Shown here piece by piece: positions 23,720 to 31,854 of a stretch of DNA of 36,655 bases. The notes under the pieces were generated by a model. That model ran no database searches. It worked only from the letters and a program-made list of their open reading frames with translations, and had not been told where the DNA came from. Position numbers and translations under genes: made by a program. Numbering within the stretch: position 1 is the stretch's first letter; each line of letters starts with the position of its first letter. Origin of the DNA: Pedobacter sp. (GTDB taxonomy: Bacteria; Bacteroidota; Bacteroidia; Sphingobacteriales; Sphingobacteriaceae); contig JANXVH010000165.1 in the NCBI GenBank assembly GCA_025351765.1, positions 1-36,655 on the forward strand, written 5' to 3'.

Positions 23720-24820
23720 GTGTATACATTTTTTGTCATTCTCGCTTTGCTCGTATTACTTGGCTATTGGATTTTAAATATGCCTGCCTTTGGGGCACTT
23801 CCTTCTGGAGCCAGGTTAAAAAAAATAAAACAACTTCCTAATTATCTGGATGGGGCGATACAGAATTCATCGCCTACACCAATGAAACCTGAAGAGGTGA
23901 GTTACCTGACGATTTTTAAAGAGCTTTTAAAAAAGAATCCGCATAAATCACCTCAAAATGCTATTCCACATCTCACTCCAGATTTTTCTGCGATAAAAGG
24001 AATAAAAATAATTTGGTTTGGACATTCCTCCTACTACCTGAATATTGATGGCATTAAAGTATTGGTAGATCCGGTATTTAGTAAAAGGACATCTCCTTTT
24101 GCTTTTTTAGGCACGAAGAGTTTTAAGGGAACGAATTTTATCAGTGCAGATGAAATTCCTGATCTGGATGTTATATTGATAACTCACGACCACTACGATC
24201 ATCTGGATTTTAAGAGTATATTAAAATTAAAAAACAAGACGAAGCTTTTTATTACCTCCCTTGGCGCGGGAGCGCACTTGGATCGATGGGGCATCGCACC
24301 TGAAAAAATTAAGGAATTAGCTTGGGGCGACACAGCGCAAGTTGACGGTTTAAGCTTTACTGCTTCACCGGCAAGACATTTTACAGGCAGAAAGTTTAAA
24401 AGAAACCAAAGCATGTGGTCAGCTTTTGTGCTTGAAACCCCAAAAGGCAATCTTTATTTAGGTGGTGATTCTGGATATGACACCCATTTTGCTACGGTAG
24501 GTGATCAATACGGTCCTTTTGAGTTGGCAATACTGGAATGTGGACAATACAATCATTTTTGGCCGCTGATCCATATGTTTCCAGAACAAACCGTGCAGGC
24601 GGCGAAAGATCTGAAGGCAAAGGCATTATTGCCAATACATTGGGGTAAATTTACCTTAGCAGCTCACAATTGGGATGATCCGATTTTAAAGGTGGTAAAA
24701 GCGGCAGCTGAAAAGAAGCAGTTAATTGCCACTCCTATGCAAGGCGAGTCTGTCGTTATTGGCGTTGACGCAACTTATCCAACCAGGCAATGGTGGCTGG
24801 AAGTAGATGCTCAATTGTAA
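23720..24820 (+). CDS. MBL-fold metallohydrolase, UlaG/NAPE-PLD-like
   Basis: A 366-residue protein with an N-terminal membrane or signal-anchor segment (residues 2-20) when started at the GTG at 23720. An ATG at 23780 would remove it, and an in-frame stop at 23714 blocks anything longer. The metallo-beta-lactamase core has H-x-H-x-D-H as 'LITHDHYDHLDF', a further His in 'TASPARHFTGRK', Asp in 'YLGGDSGYDTHF' and His in 'LLPIHWGKFTLA', giving a complete two-zinc site. 'MPAFGALPSGARLKKIKQLP' followed by PNY is typical of the N-acylphosphatidylethanolamine phospholipase D-like subgroup. The substrate in bacteria is uncertain; a membrane lipid is plausible. Confidence 0.88.
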   Translation: MYTFFVILALLVLLGYWILNMPAFGALPSGARLKKIKQLPNYLDGAIQNSSPTPMKPEEVSYLTIFKELLKKNPHKSPQNAIPHLTPDFSAIKGIKIIWFGHSSYYLNIDGIKVLVDPVFSKRTSPFAFLGTKSFKGTNFISADEIPDLDVILITHDHYDHLDFKSILKLKNKTKLFITSLGAGAHLDRWGIAPEKIKELAWGDTAQVDGLSFTASPARHFTGRKFKRNQSMWSAFVLETPKGNLYLGGDSGYDTHFATVGDQYGPFELAILECGQYNHFWPLIHMFPEQTVQAAKDLKAKALLPIHWGKFTLAAHNWDDPILKVVKAAAEKKQLIATPMQGESVVIGVDATYPTRQWWLEVDAQL

Positions 24821-24876
24821 ACAATCTCCTTCAATAAGATGTTATCTTTAAATAATTTAATATTTAACTGAACAAC

Positions 24877-25254
24877 ATGAAAACGGACTTAGTAGAGATT
24901 TTTCAGACCATCAGGGCATCGTTGCAACCCTATGCCACCATGGGCTTTGATAACCGGACTAACAGTGATACAGTTTATGACCTTTGGAGCAATAAGAATG
25001 TTGAGATTGCTGGTGAAGAACAACATGAAGTCTTTTTTGCGAGTGTTAGTATAGGAAAGACGTATGTAACAGTTTACCTTTTGCCTCCTGAAAAGGAAGC
25101 TGATTTACAAGATTTGGTAAATTCAAACCTGCTAAAGCTGCTCAAAAAGAAATTAGGTTTCCAAATTAAAGAGTTAGATGAATTTCTATTGAATCATATT
25201 GAAGATTCGATAGCGACATGTTATAAGCGTTATAAGGAAGAGGTTTGGGTATAA
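24877..25254 (+). CDS. Conserved hypothetical protein
   Basis: A 125-residue cytoplasmic protein with no signal peptide. It begins with a helix ('KTDLVEIFQTIRASLQPYAT'), then strands including 'EEQHEVFFASVSIGKTYVTV' and 'YLLPPEKEADLQDLV'. A C-terminal helical part 'LLKKKLGFQIKELDEFLLNH' follows. The pattern resembles small alpha/beta proteins of the DUF1801-like/YdhG type, but I cannot make a firm family call. It lies downstream of the MBL gene (56 bp) and its stop overlaps the start of the next gene. Confidence 0.6.
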   Translation: MKTDLVEIFQTIRASLQPYATMGFDNRTNSDTVYDLWSNKNVEIAGEEQHEVFFASVSIGKTYVTVYLLPPEKEADLQDLVNSNLLKLLKKKLGFQIKELDEFLLNHIEDSIATCYKRYKEEVWV

Positions 25255-26039
25255 ATAATGGCTGGCAAGCAGATGTGTTTTTAAGTTTAAAAAGGTTTGA
25301 TATTGATGTTCAAATTATAGAAGATAAAGATTGCCTTTTATATGCTCTTAATACTGGAAAATTAGTTTTAAATCTTATTGACTTGAATACTGGTAGTAGT
25401 GCTGATGAATTTATCAAAATACAAGAAAGTTTTCGAATAGATAAAAAACAACTTGTTCATTTATGGGAGGATGTATGGAGCACAAGAAAAACACAGGTAA
25501 TGGCGCGCATAGCGTCTATGTTGGGTAAAAATGTTTGTATCCATGGACGAAAAACTGAAATTGTTTCCATTACACAACCCGAAGCAGATCAATTTATGAA
25601 CCAAAATCATCTTCAGCTCTCTGTTGCTGCAAGATATAAATACGCTTTGATTGTAGGCGCTGAAATCCAGGCGGTAGCGTGCTTTAGTGGGTTAAGAAAG
25701 ATGAAGGATAGAAAAACAGAACACCGATCGGCCGAATTGGTACGCTTTGCGAACCTTTGCGGGCATACCGTAACCGGTGGATTTACGAAATTGCTACGAC
25801 ATTTTATTAAATTACATACCCCGGACGATATTATGAGTTACGCGGATAAAGACTGGTCGCTCGGGTTTTCATACGAAAAAGCTGGGTTTAAATTAGTGGA
25901 AACTACGCCAGCCTTAATGATATTGGTTAACCGTAGCACTATGGAACGTTCGTTTCCACACCGCATGGGTGAAGATAAAGTTGAAGAATACATACCTGTT
26001 TTTAATACGGGTAACCTTAAATATATACTGGATTTGTAA
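25245..26039 (+). CDS. Nuclease-less relative of phage Hef-type homing endonucleases (C-terminal domain)
   Basis: 264 residues if the TTG at 25245 is used. The ATG at 25258 is out of frame, a GTG at 25275 is another option, and the next in-frame ATG lies far into the protein. The motif chain HLWEDVW (72-78), 'RKTEIVSI' (102-109), 'ADQFMNQNHLQ' (114-124), 'SAELVRFANLCGHTVTGGFT' (162-181) and 'DIMSYADKDWSLGFSYEKAG' (195-214) is one I know from the C-terminal half of phage homing endonucleases. There it follows a nuclease domain containing HGxYWHS. Here the nuclease part is absent and about 70 unrelated residues precede it. The domain may be GNAT-like. Its start overlaps the upstream gene by 10 bp and its stop overlaps the miaA start (TAATG), so it belongs to a small operon ending in miaA. 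Confidence 0.6.
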   Translation: MGINNGWQADVFLSLKRFDIDVQIIEDKDCLLYALNTGKLVLNLIDLNTGSSADEFIKIQESFRIDKKQLVHLWEDVWSTRKTQVMARIASMLGKNVCIHGRKTEIVSITQPEADQFMNQNHLQLSVAARYKYALIVGAEIQAVACFSGLRKMKDRKTEHRSAELVRFANLCGHTVTGGFTKLLRHFIKLHTPDDIMSYADKDWSLGFSYEKAGFKLVETTPALMILVNRSTMERSFPHRMGEDKVEEYIPVFNTGNLKYILDL

Positions 26040-26980
26040 TGGACGGCTATCCTTTGTTAATCCTACTAGGACCGACTGCTTCAGGTAAGACTAAACTGGC
26101 AGTAAGGCTTGCAGAAAGGTTTGCTAGCGAAATCATCAGTGCAGATAGTAGGCAGGTATTTAAAGGAATGGATATTGGTACGGGAAAGGATCTGGACGAA
26201 TATAAAATCCCATCTGGAAACATACCTTATCACTTAATCGACATTAAACGGGCTGGCGAGCATTATAATGTGAATGAATTTAAGGATGATTTTTACGAGG
26301 TTTTTGAAAAACTGACAGATCGGCAGATTTTACCCATACTTTGCGGTGGCACAGGCATGTATATCCACAGTATTCTTCAAAATCAGGAATATACTGCTAT
26401 TCCAGTTAATGAGAAGCTTAGAGAGGAACTAATGCTTTCAACCCTTTCTGACCTCGAAGACAAATTGGCTGCCTATCCTATTGCTTTTACTGGACATGCA
26501 GACCATTCCTCAAGAAAAAGGCTGATTAGAGCTATTGAAATCGCTAATTACCTTACGTACAATAAGCTACCTATAGTAACGAGAATGCAAATTCGACCAC
26601 TGGTTATTGGTTTGGATCCAGGTAGGGAACTGAGAAGAAAAAATGTGTCTGAAAGGTTAAACATTCGCTTGGACAATGGACTTGTTAAAGAAGTGGAAGG
26701 ATTACTTGAAAACGGAGTAAGTGATGAGATGTTAACGTTTTACGGTATGGAATACAAGTTCGTGGCTGCCTATATCCGAAAAGAAATGACACTGCCTGAA
26801 TTACAGGAAAAGCTGACTATAGCCATTTGTCAGTTTGCAAAAAGACAAATGACCTTTTTTAGAAAGATGGAAAAAGATGGTGTTGAAATAAACTGGTTTG
26901 ATACTTATATGGATGATAATTTACTGTTTAATAGCATATTGGATATTTGTTTAAGATATAAGAAAACCTTTGCGAGTTAA
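26039..26980 (+). CDS. miaA: tRNA dimethylallyltransferase
   Basis: A 313-residue enzyme that adds the dimethylallyl group to A37 of tRNAs reading UNN codons, the first step of ms2i6A formation. The P-loop is 'GPTASGKT' at 11-18. 'EIISADSRQVFKGMDIGTGK' carries the catalytic Asp and the D-S-R-Q-V motif. 'YHLIDI' and 'ILCGGTGMYIHSIL' are also conserved, and 'FAKRQMTFFRKM' near the C-terminus matches the family. Bacteroidota often have two miaA copies. The N-terminal half is slightly divergent ('DEYKIPSGNIPYHLID'), so this may be the second paralogue. The ATG overlaps the upstream stop by one base. Confidence 0.92.
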   Translation: MDGYPLLILLGPTASGKTKLAVRLAERFASEIISADSRQVFKGMDIGTGKDLDEYKIPSGNIPYHLIDIKRAGEHYNVNEFKDDFYEVFEKLTDRQILPILCGGTGMYIHSILQNQEYTAIPVNEKLREELMLSTLSDLEDKLAAYPIAFTGHADHSSRKRLIRAIEIANYLTYNKLPIVTRMQIRPLVIGLDPGRELRRKNVSERLNIRLDNGLVKEVEGLLENGVSDEMLTFYGMEYKFVAAYIRKEMTLPELQEKLTIAICQFAKRQMTFFRKMEKDGVEINWFDTYMDDNLLFNSILDICLRYKKTFAS

Positions 26981-27074
26981 TTATACAACCTAGTTGCTTT
27001 GGACTGGCATACAATTTGTAATTGTGGGAATGAACAGCACTAAGCTGTTAAATAAATTTAAATAAACGAACAAA

Positions 27075-27584
27075 ATGAAAATTTCTACAAAAGTTTTAGC
27101 AACTGCAGTAGCTGCGATTGCTTTATTTATTACTTCAAATGTTAATGCTCAAACTGGAGATTCTAAAGCAACTCGCTTAGGGATAGGTTTGAATGTTGGT
27201 GTTCCAACTACTACAGGTTACAGTTTTGCAGTAGGTGGTGACCTACGTCTGCAAAAAGACTTTAGCTCTAATATCTCAGGTATTCTTTCTGCCGGATATA
27301 ATAGTTACTCTAAAAAAGATAGTTATGGTGGCGGAAGCGTTGGTTTGATCCCAGTTAAAGTTGGTGCAAAAATATTTTTTGCAGAAAGTGCTTATTTTTC
27401 AGGAGAGCTTGGTGCGGGATTCCAAACTAAAAGTGGTGGTAGCACTGCTTTCTTATGGGCTCCCGGAATTGGCTACGGATTTGACAATGGATTGGATTTA
27501 GGTCTTCGTTACGAAGGAGCAGAATTTAAAAACGGATCGATTGGACAAGTTGCTTTACGCATCGCTTACGGATTTAAATTATAA
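27075..27584 (+). CDS. Small outer-membrane beta-barrel protein
   Basis: A 169-residue exported protein. The signal peptide 'MKISTKVLATAVAAIALFIT' continues SNVNA and is cut before Q26. The mature part has alternating hydrophobic residues and glycines ('LRLQKDFSSNISGILSAGYN', 'GLDLGLRYEG') and ends with 'QVALRIAYGFKL', where the terminal aromatic/hydrophobic strand is the usual outer-membrane insertion signal. About eight strands are expected, as in OmpA/OmpW-like barrels. A close paralogue lies 194 bp downstream, and an intrinsic terminator separates them. Function unknown. Confidence 0.82.
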   Translation: MKISTKVLATAVAAIALFITSNVNAQTGDSKATRLGIGLNVGVPTTTGYSFAVGGDLRLQKDFSSNISGILSAGYNSYSKKDSYGGGSVGLIPVKVGAKIFFAESAYFSGELGAGFQTKSGGSTAFLWAPGIGYGFDNGLDLGLRYEGAEFKNGSIGQVALRIAYGFKL

Positions 27585-27604
27585 TAAAATTTGAATACTA
27601 TAGA

Positions 27605-27642
27605 TGCCTTGAGGGATTACATATTCCTTCAAGGCATTTTTT
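27605..27642 (+). terminator. Intrinsic terminator after first beta-barrel gene
   Basis: TGCCTTGAGGGA (27605-27616) pairs with TCCTTCAAGGCA (27625-27636), one mismatch, 8-nt loop, followed by six T. It lies 20 bp after the stop, so the two barrel genes are separate transcripts. Confidence 0.9.
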
Positions 27643-27778
27643 GTGTTTTTAATTATTAACAACTATCTAGAAAAAAAATAAATATTTCTTCTATTTTAAA
27701 AAACCAATATAGAATTTGCATCGTATGTCTGATTAATAAATAGCAAATTTTTAAAACAAACGTCTAAAATCACAACTT

Positions 27779-28306
27779 ATGAAAACGATTACTAAATTTT
27801 TTACAATGGCAGCAGTTGCTTTGGCAATTGGAACTACCTCTGCAAGTGCACAATCAATGGACCGCACAAAGGGGGTCAGACTTGGTTTTGGCGTTAGCGG
27901 TGGAGTAGCGGAAAAAGGCTCTCCTTTTGAATACGGAGTGGGTGCAGATGCACGCTTGCAATTTGACTTAAGCAAAGAACTTTCTATTACTGCAACAACT
28001 GGTTATACCCGCTTAATGGCAAAAAATTATATGGGTGATGATTATGATTTCATTCCAGCAAAGGGTGGTGTTAAAATTTTTCCAATTGGTAATATGTATA
28101 CTATGGGAGAAATAGGCGCCGGATTTGGAATTAAAAGTGGTTCTAAAACTTCATTAATCTTTGGTGGTGGTTTGGGATATGCCTGGAACCATGGTGTTGA
28201 CGTTAGTGTTAGATACGAAGGTTACAAACAAGATAGTTCTTCGAGTACTTACAGACCTCAGAATGGTCAGTTTGCACTTCGTCTTGCTTACGGATTCAAA
28301 CTATAA
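27779..28306 (+). CDS. Small outer-membrane beta-barrel protein (paralogue)
   Basis: A 175-residue paralogue of the preceding gene. The signal peptide 'MKTITKFFTMAAVALAIGTT' continues SASA and is cut before Q25. Both proteins share the mature start with a Lys/Arg-x-x-R-L-G element, 'DARLQFDLSKELSITATTGY', 'GAGFGIKSGSKT' and the final strand 'QFALRLAYGFKL'. The predicted product is an eight-stranded barrel. It has its own terminator and probably its own promoter, so the pair looks like a tandem duplication that has diverged in regulation as well as sequence. Confidence 0.82.
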   Translation: MKTITKFFTMAAVALAIGTTSASAQSMDRTKGVRLGFGVSGGVAEKGSPFEYGVGADARLQFDLSKELSITATTGYTRLMAKNYMGDDYDFIPAKGGVKIFPIGNMYTMGEIGAGFGIKSGSKTSLIFGGGLGYAWNHGVDVSVRYEGYKQDSSSSTYRPQNGQFALRLAYGFKL

Positions 28307-28326
28307 CACTTAATTATCATATTTCT

Positions 28327-28358
28327 AAAGCCCTTCGATAAAATCGAAGGGCTTTTTT
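28327..28358 (+). terminator. Intrinsic terminator after second beta-barrel gene
   Basis: AAAGCCCTTCGAT (28327-28339) and ATCGAAGGGCTTT (28343-28355) form a perfect 13-bp stem with a 3-nt loop, ending in a run of T. It begins 20 bp after the stop codon, a textbook intrinsic terminator. Confidence 0.93.
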
Positions 28359-28434
28359 AGTTATTTGAAATTAAAGTAGTATTTTAACCAAAAAAACAAC
28401 CAAATGGCTGGTTTGCTAAACTAATAACCCAATT

Positions 28435-28962
28435 ATGAAGAAATATATCACTGCAGTTTGTTTGTTAATCTTGTTTTCATGCAACAATAATGAACAAAAA
28501 CACACAGTATCGCGCACGGATACTTCTGCTGTTGCCATTAAAACCGATACTTCCGCTGTAAAGTTGTCCGATCCTAAGGTTCAGTCAATTTATAACGATT
28601 ACATCTTATTAAAAAATGCTTTGGTTGATGCTAAATTTGATGCGGCTAAACAATCTGCCATTAATTTGAAATCCAGTTTATCCAACTATGCAGGATGTGA
28701 GAATACTTCCCTTGTGGCAAATAAGATTTCGGAGGCTATAGACCTGGCCGGACAAAGAAAAGATTTTACTTATTTAAGTACTGATGTAATAGGGATGTTT
28801 AAAAATGAAAAGTTGATAAGTGGTACAATATACGTTCAACACTGCCCGATGGCAAATGGAGGAGACGGTGGCGATTGGCTTTCATCTACTAAAAAAATAC
28901 AAAATCCCTACTACGGAAGTAAAATGATAGGATGCGGCGCAGTATTGCAGGAAATTAAGTAG
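28435..28962 (+). CDS. DUF3347 lipoprotein, possible metal binding
   Basis: A 175-residue lipoprotein. The signal is 'MKKYITAVCLLILFSC' with the lipid-modified Cys at 16. The mature part has an N-terminal Thr/Ser linker, a helical domain (about 46-125, 'VQSIYNDYILLKNALVDAKF') and a C-terminal motif 'YVQHCPMA' (133-140), 'NPYYGSKMIGCG' (157-168). DUF3347 proteins carry these conserved His, Cys and Met residues (here H136, C137, M139, M164, C167), which suggest copper or other soft-metal binding. The domain is often fused to CusB-like efflux proteins. Here it is a stand-alone gene between a terminator and gltA. Confidence 0.85.
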   Translation: MKKYITAVCLLILFSCNNNEQKHTVSRTDTSAVAIKTDTSAVKLSDPKVQSIYNDYILLKNALVDAKFDAAKQSAINLKSSLSNYAGCENTSLVANKISEAIDLAGQRKDFTYLSTDVIGMFKNEKLISGTIYVQHCPMANGGDGGDWLSSTKKIQNPYYGSKMIGCGAVLQEIK

Positions 28963-29014
28963 TAATTTAACAGCAATGTTATACTAAGGGAAGCTATTTT
29001 AATAAATGATTATT

Positions 29015-29022
29015 TAGTTTTG
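29015..29022 (+). promoter_or_regulatory. Candidate -7 element TAGTTTTG upstream of gltA
   Basis: TAGTTTTG fits the Bacteroidota -7 consensus TAnnTTTG and ends 25 bp before the gltA ATG, giving a leader of about 20 nt. No convincing -33 TTTG was found, so confidence is low. Confidence 0.35.
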
Positions 29023-29047
29023 TTAATATAAATTTTAGAATATATAT

Positions 29048-30334
29048 ATGTCAGATATCGCAGAAATTAAGATTGATGGTAAGGTGTACGAGTTTCCTGT
29101 TATTACAGGGTCTGAGGGAGAGAAGGCCATTGATATTTCAAAATTGAGGGATTTAACCGGTCACATTACATTAGATTTTGGATACAAAAACACAGGATCA
29201 ACTAAAAGTGCAATCACTTTTCTTGACGGTGAAAAGGGGATTTTGAAGTACAGGGGGTATCCTATTGAAGAATTGGCCGCTAAATCAACTTTTCTGGAAG
29301 TAGCTTATCTGCTGATTTATGGTGAACTTCCAAAACAGCCTGAACTTGACGAATTTCAGTCCAAGATTAGGTTACATACACTTATTCATGAAGACATGAA
29401 GAAGTTCCTGGACGGTTATCCTTCCAAATCGCATCCAATGGCACAACTGGCATCATTAGTTTGCTCATTGTCTACTTTTTATCCTGAATCACTGAACGCA
29501 AATTCATCAGCGGAGACAATGGATCTGACTATGATCAAATTGCTTGCTAAATTCCCGACCATCGTTTCTTTTATTTATAAAAAATCGCTTGGTCATCCGC
29601 TGATCTATCCTAAAAATAAATACGATTACGTTAGTAATTTTATCAATATGATTTTTGGACAGCGTACTGAAGAGATTGATATCGATCCTGTAGTGTTAAA
29701 AGCGATGAATACATTACTTATTCTACATGCTGATCACGAACAGAATTGTTCTGCTTCAACGGTTAGAATGGTAGGCTCATCTGATTGTAACTTGTATGCT
29801 TCTGTTTCTGCGGGTATCGCTGCCTTATGGGGTCCGCTACACGGTGGGGCAAACCAAGCTGTGATAGAAATGCTTGAGCTAATTAAAGAAGACGGTGGCG
29901 ATACTGAAAAATGGATTAATAAGGCTAAAGATAAAAATGATTCTTTTAGAATGATGGGTTTTGGTCATAGGGTATATAAGAATTTTGATCCAAGAGCAAA
30001 AATCATTAAAAAGGCCTGTGATGAGATTCTAGAAAAATTGGGTATCGATGACCCGGTTTTAGAAATTGCTAAAAAATTAGAAGAAGCTGCATTAAGTGAT
30101 CCTTATTTTGTACAACGTAAACTTTATCCTAATGTAGATTTCTATTCTGGTATTATTTATAGGGCTCTTGGATTCCCTACGGATATGTTCACTGTTCTTT
30201 TTGCGCTAGGCAGATTGCCAGGATGGATTGCGCAATGGAAAGAAATGCATGAGAATAAGGAACCGATCGGTCGTCCTCGTCAAATTTATACTGGTCATAC
30301 CGACAGGAAAATAGTTCAAATAGAAAACAGATAG
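29048..30334 (+). CDS. gltA: Citrate synthase (type II)
   Basis: A 428-residue citrate synthase that condenses acetyl-CoA and oxaloacetate at the entry of the TCA cycle. The active-site residues are all visible: H230 in 'LHADHEQNCSAST', H265 in 'GPLHGGANQAV', H307 in 'MGFGHRVYKNFDPR' and D364 in 'YPNVDFYSG', equivalent to E. coli H229, H264, H305 and D362. The N-terminal extension ('EIKIDGKVYEFPVITGSEG') is that of the longer, usually hexameric NADH-sensitive bacterial type. It is a monocistronic unit: DUF3347 gene upstream, a strong shared terminator downstream. Confidence 0.96.
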   Translation: MSDIAEIKIDGKVYEFPVITGSEGEKAIDISKLRDLTGHITLDFGYKNTGSTKSAITFLDGEKGILKYRGYPIEELAAKSTFLEVAYLLIYGELPKQPELDEFQSKIRLHTLIHEDMKKFLDGYPSKSHPMAQLASLVCSLSTFYPESLNANSSAETMDLTMIKLLAKFPTIVSFIYKKSLGHPLIYPKNKYDYVSNFINMIFGQRTEEIDIDPVVLKAMNTLLILHADHEQNCSASTVRMVGSSDCNLYASVSAGIAALWGPLHGGANQAVIEMLELIKEDGGDTEKWINKAKDKNDSFRMMGFGHRVYKNFDPRAKIIKKACDEILEKLGIDDPVLEIAKKLEEAALSDPYFVQRKLYPNVDFYSGIIYRALGFPTDMFTVLFALGRLPGWIAQWKEMHENKEPIGRPRQIYTGHTDRKIVQIENR

Positions 30335-30351
30335 TAATCTATATACAATTA

Positions 30352-30390
30352 AACAGAAAGGCCTGCTTATTTTAAGCAGGCCTTTCTGTT
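30352..30390. terminator. Perfect 18-bp bidirectional terminator
   Basis: AACAGAAAGGCCTGCTTA (30352-30369) and TAAGCAGGCCTTTCTGTT (30373-30390) are exact complements with a 3-nt loop. It sits between the convergent gltA and nucleoside-symporter genes and can end both transcripts. Confidence 0.88.
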
Positions 30391-30402
30391 TGTAATTGCC
30401 GT

Positions 30403-31788
30403 TCAATGTTTCAATGCTTCTATGGCTACTTCTTCAGCACGGTTGTGTTTGTGCTTGAAGATGAGAGCAAAGAAGATTGTAATGACCAAAGCATAGACGG
30501 TAAATGAAAGCCAGATCTGATGCCAGTCCTTAACGTCCAATGCCCGGCTTAGGGTACCGTTTTGTAGCACCGTTATCCCTTTATTATTTAAAAAGGTTAA
30601 TAAATGAGCGTTTTTAGGATCAGTATCTACATAACTGGAAAGCGAGTGGATATCGCTATATGATTTTGTAAAATATTTATCGATCATCCAACCAGAGATC
30701 AAGCTTCCGAATACCGCACCAAACCCATTGGTCATCATCATGAACATTCCTTGTGCTGAAGAACGCATCTTCGGCGTAGTGGATGTTTCAACAAATAAAG
30801 AGCCTGAGATATTGAAGAAATCAAATGCCATACCGTACACGATGCACGAAAGTACGATCATCCACAATTTTCCTGCCGGATCGCCATATGCAAAAAGACC
30901 GAATCGAAGTACCCATGCAAACATGGCGATAACGATTACATTCTTAATTCCAAAACGTTTTAGAAAGAACGGAATTGCCAAGATAAAAAGTGTTTCAGAC
31001 ACCTGAGAGATCGACATGATAATCGTAGAATATTTAATAACGAATGAATCTGCATATTTTGGCAGCAGCTTAAATTCATCTAAAAATACATCACCGTAGG
31101 CATTTGTTAATTGCAGTGAAGCGCCTAAGAACATCGAGAAGATGAAGAATAAGGCCATTTTATAGTCGGTAAATAGCCTAAAAGCTGTTAATCCAAAGGT
31201 TTCAGCAAAGGTTTTCTTCTCGTCGATTAATTTTTGAGGTGGGCATTTAGGTAGGGTCAAGGCATAAACGCCAAGAGCGATGGCTGCAATTCCGGCAATA
31301 TAGAACTGATAAGCTGTAGCTTTATTATCGGTAAGATTGGTAATCCACATCGCCGCAATAAACCCCACAGTACCCCAAACCCTAATTGGTGGAAAATTCT
31401 TAACTACGTCCATATTGGTAGACTTTAGCGTAGTGTAGGAAATAGAATTACTTAAAGATATGGTGGGCATATAAAAACTCATGGCCAGCAACATCACCCA
31501 AAAGAATCCATTGGGACTTTCTACTTGTGGAATATAAAAGAGCACCAGCCCATAAAGTATGTGTAAAATGCTGTAAAGTACCTCTGCATTAACCCATCTA
31601 TCAGCAATAATACCTGCAAGTGTTGGCATCACTAGTGAAGCGAAACCCATTGTAGCGAATATAGCTCCAAATTGAGTGCCGTCCCACTGTTTTGTACCAA
31701 ACCAGTAGTTGGCAATTGTAATCAACCAAGCACCCCAAACGAAGAATTGCAAAAAATTCATCAGCGTTAAGCGAAACTTAACATTCAT
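30403..31788 (-). CDS. Nucleoside:H+ symporter (NHS family, MFS)
   Basis: A 461-residue membrane transporter with about twelve hydrophobic segments. The N-terminal 'RLTLMNFLQFFVWGAWLITI' and 'LAGIIADRWVNAEVLYSILH' are characteristic of the nucleoside:proton symporter family (NupG/XapB type, Nuc_H_symport). Between the two halves is the expected hydrophilic loop with 'LPKCPPQKLIDEKKTFAETF'. 'RSSAQGMFMMMTNGFGAVFG' matches the second half. It imports nucleosides into the cytoplasm; specificity cannot be told. An extra loop near 'FTKSYSDIHSLSSYVDTDPK' faces one side between late helices and is common in Bacteroidota members. Monocistronic, ending at the shared terminator. Confidence 0.88.
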   Translation of the reverse strand: MNVKFRLTLMNFLQFFVWGAWLITIANYWFGTKQWDGTQFGAIFATMGFASLVMPTLAGIIADRWVNAEVLYSILHILYGLVLFYIPQVESPNGFFWVMLLAMSFYMPTISLSNSISYTTLKSTNMDVVKNFPPIRVWGTVGFIAAMWITNLTDNKATAYQFYIAGIAAIALGVYALTLPKCPPQKLIDEKKTFAETFGLTAFRLFTDYKMALFFIFSMFLGASLQLTNAYGDVFLDEFKLLPKYADSFVIKYSTIIMSISQVSETLFILAIPFFLKRFGIKNVIVIAMFAWVLRFGLFAYGDPAGKLWMIVLSCIVYGMAFDFFNISGSLFVETSTTPKMRSSAQGMFMMMTNGFGAVFGSLISGWMIDKYFTKSYSDIHSLSSYVDTDPKNAHLLTFLNNKGITVLQNGTLSRALDVKDWHQIWLSFTVYALVITIFFALIFKHKHNRAEEVAIEALKH

Positions 31789-31854
31789 AATAATATTTTA
31801 GTAGGTTTTCGAAAGTAATGCCTGAATATAGGACTATTATTAAAATAATATCTT

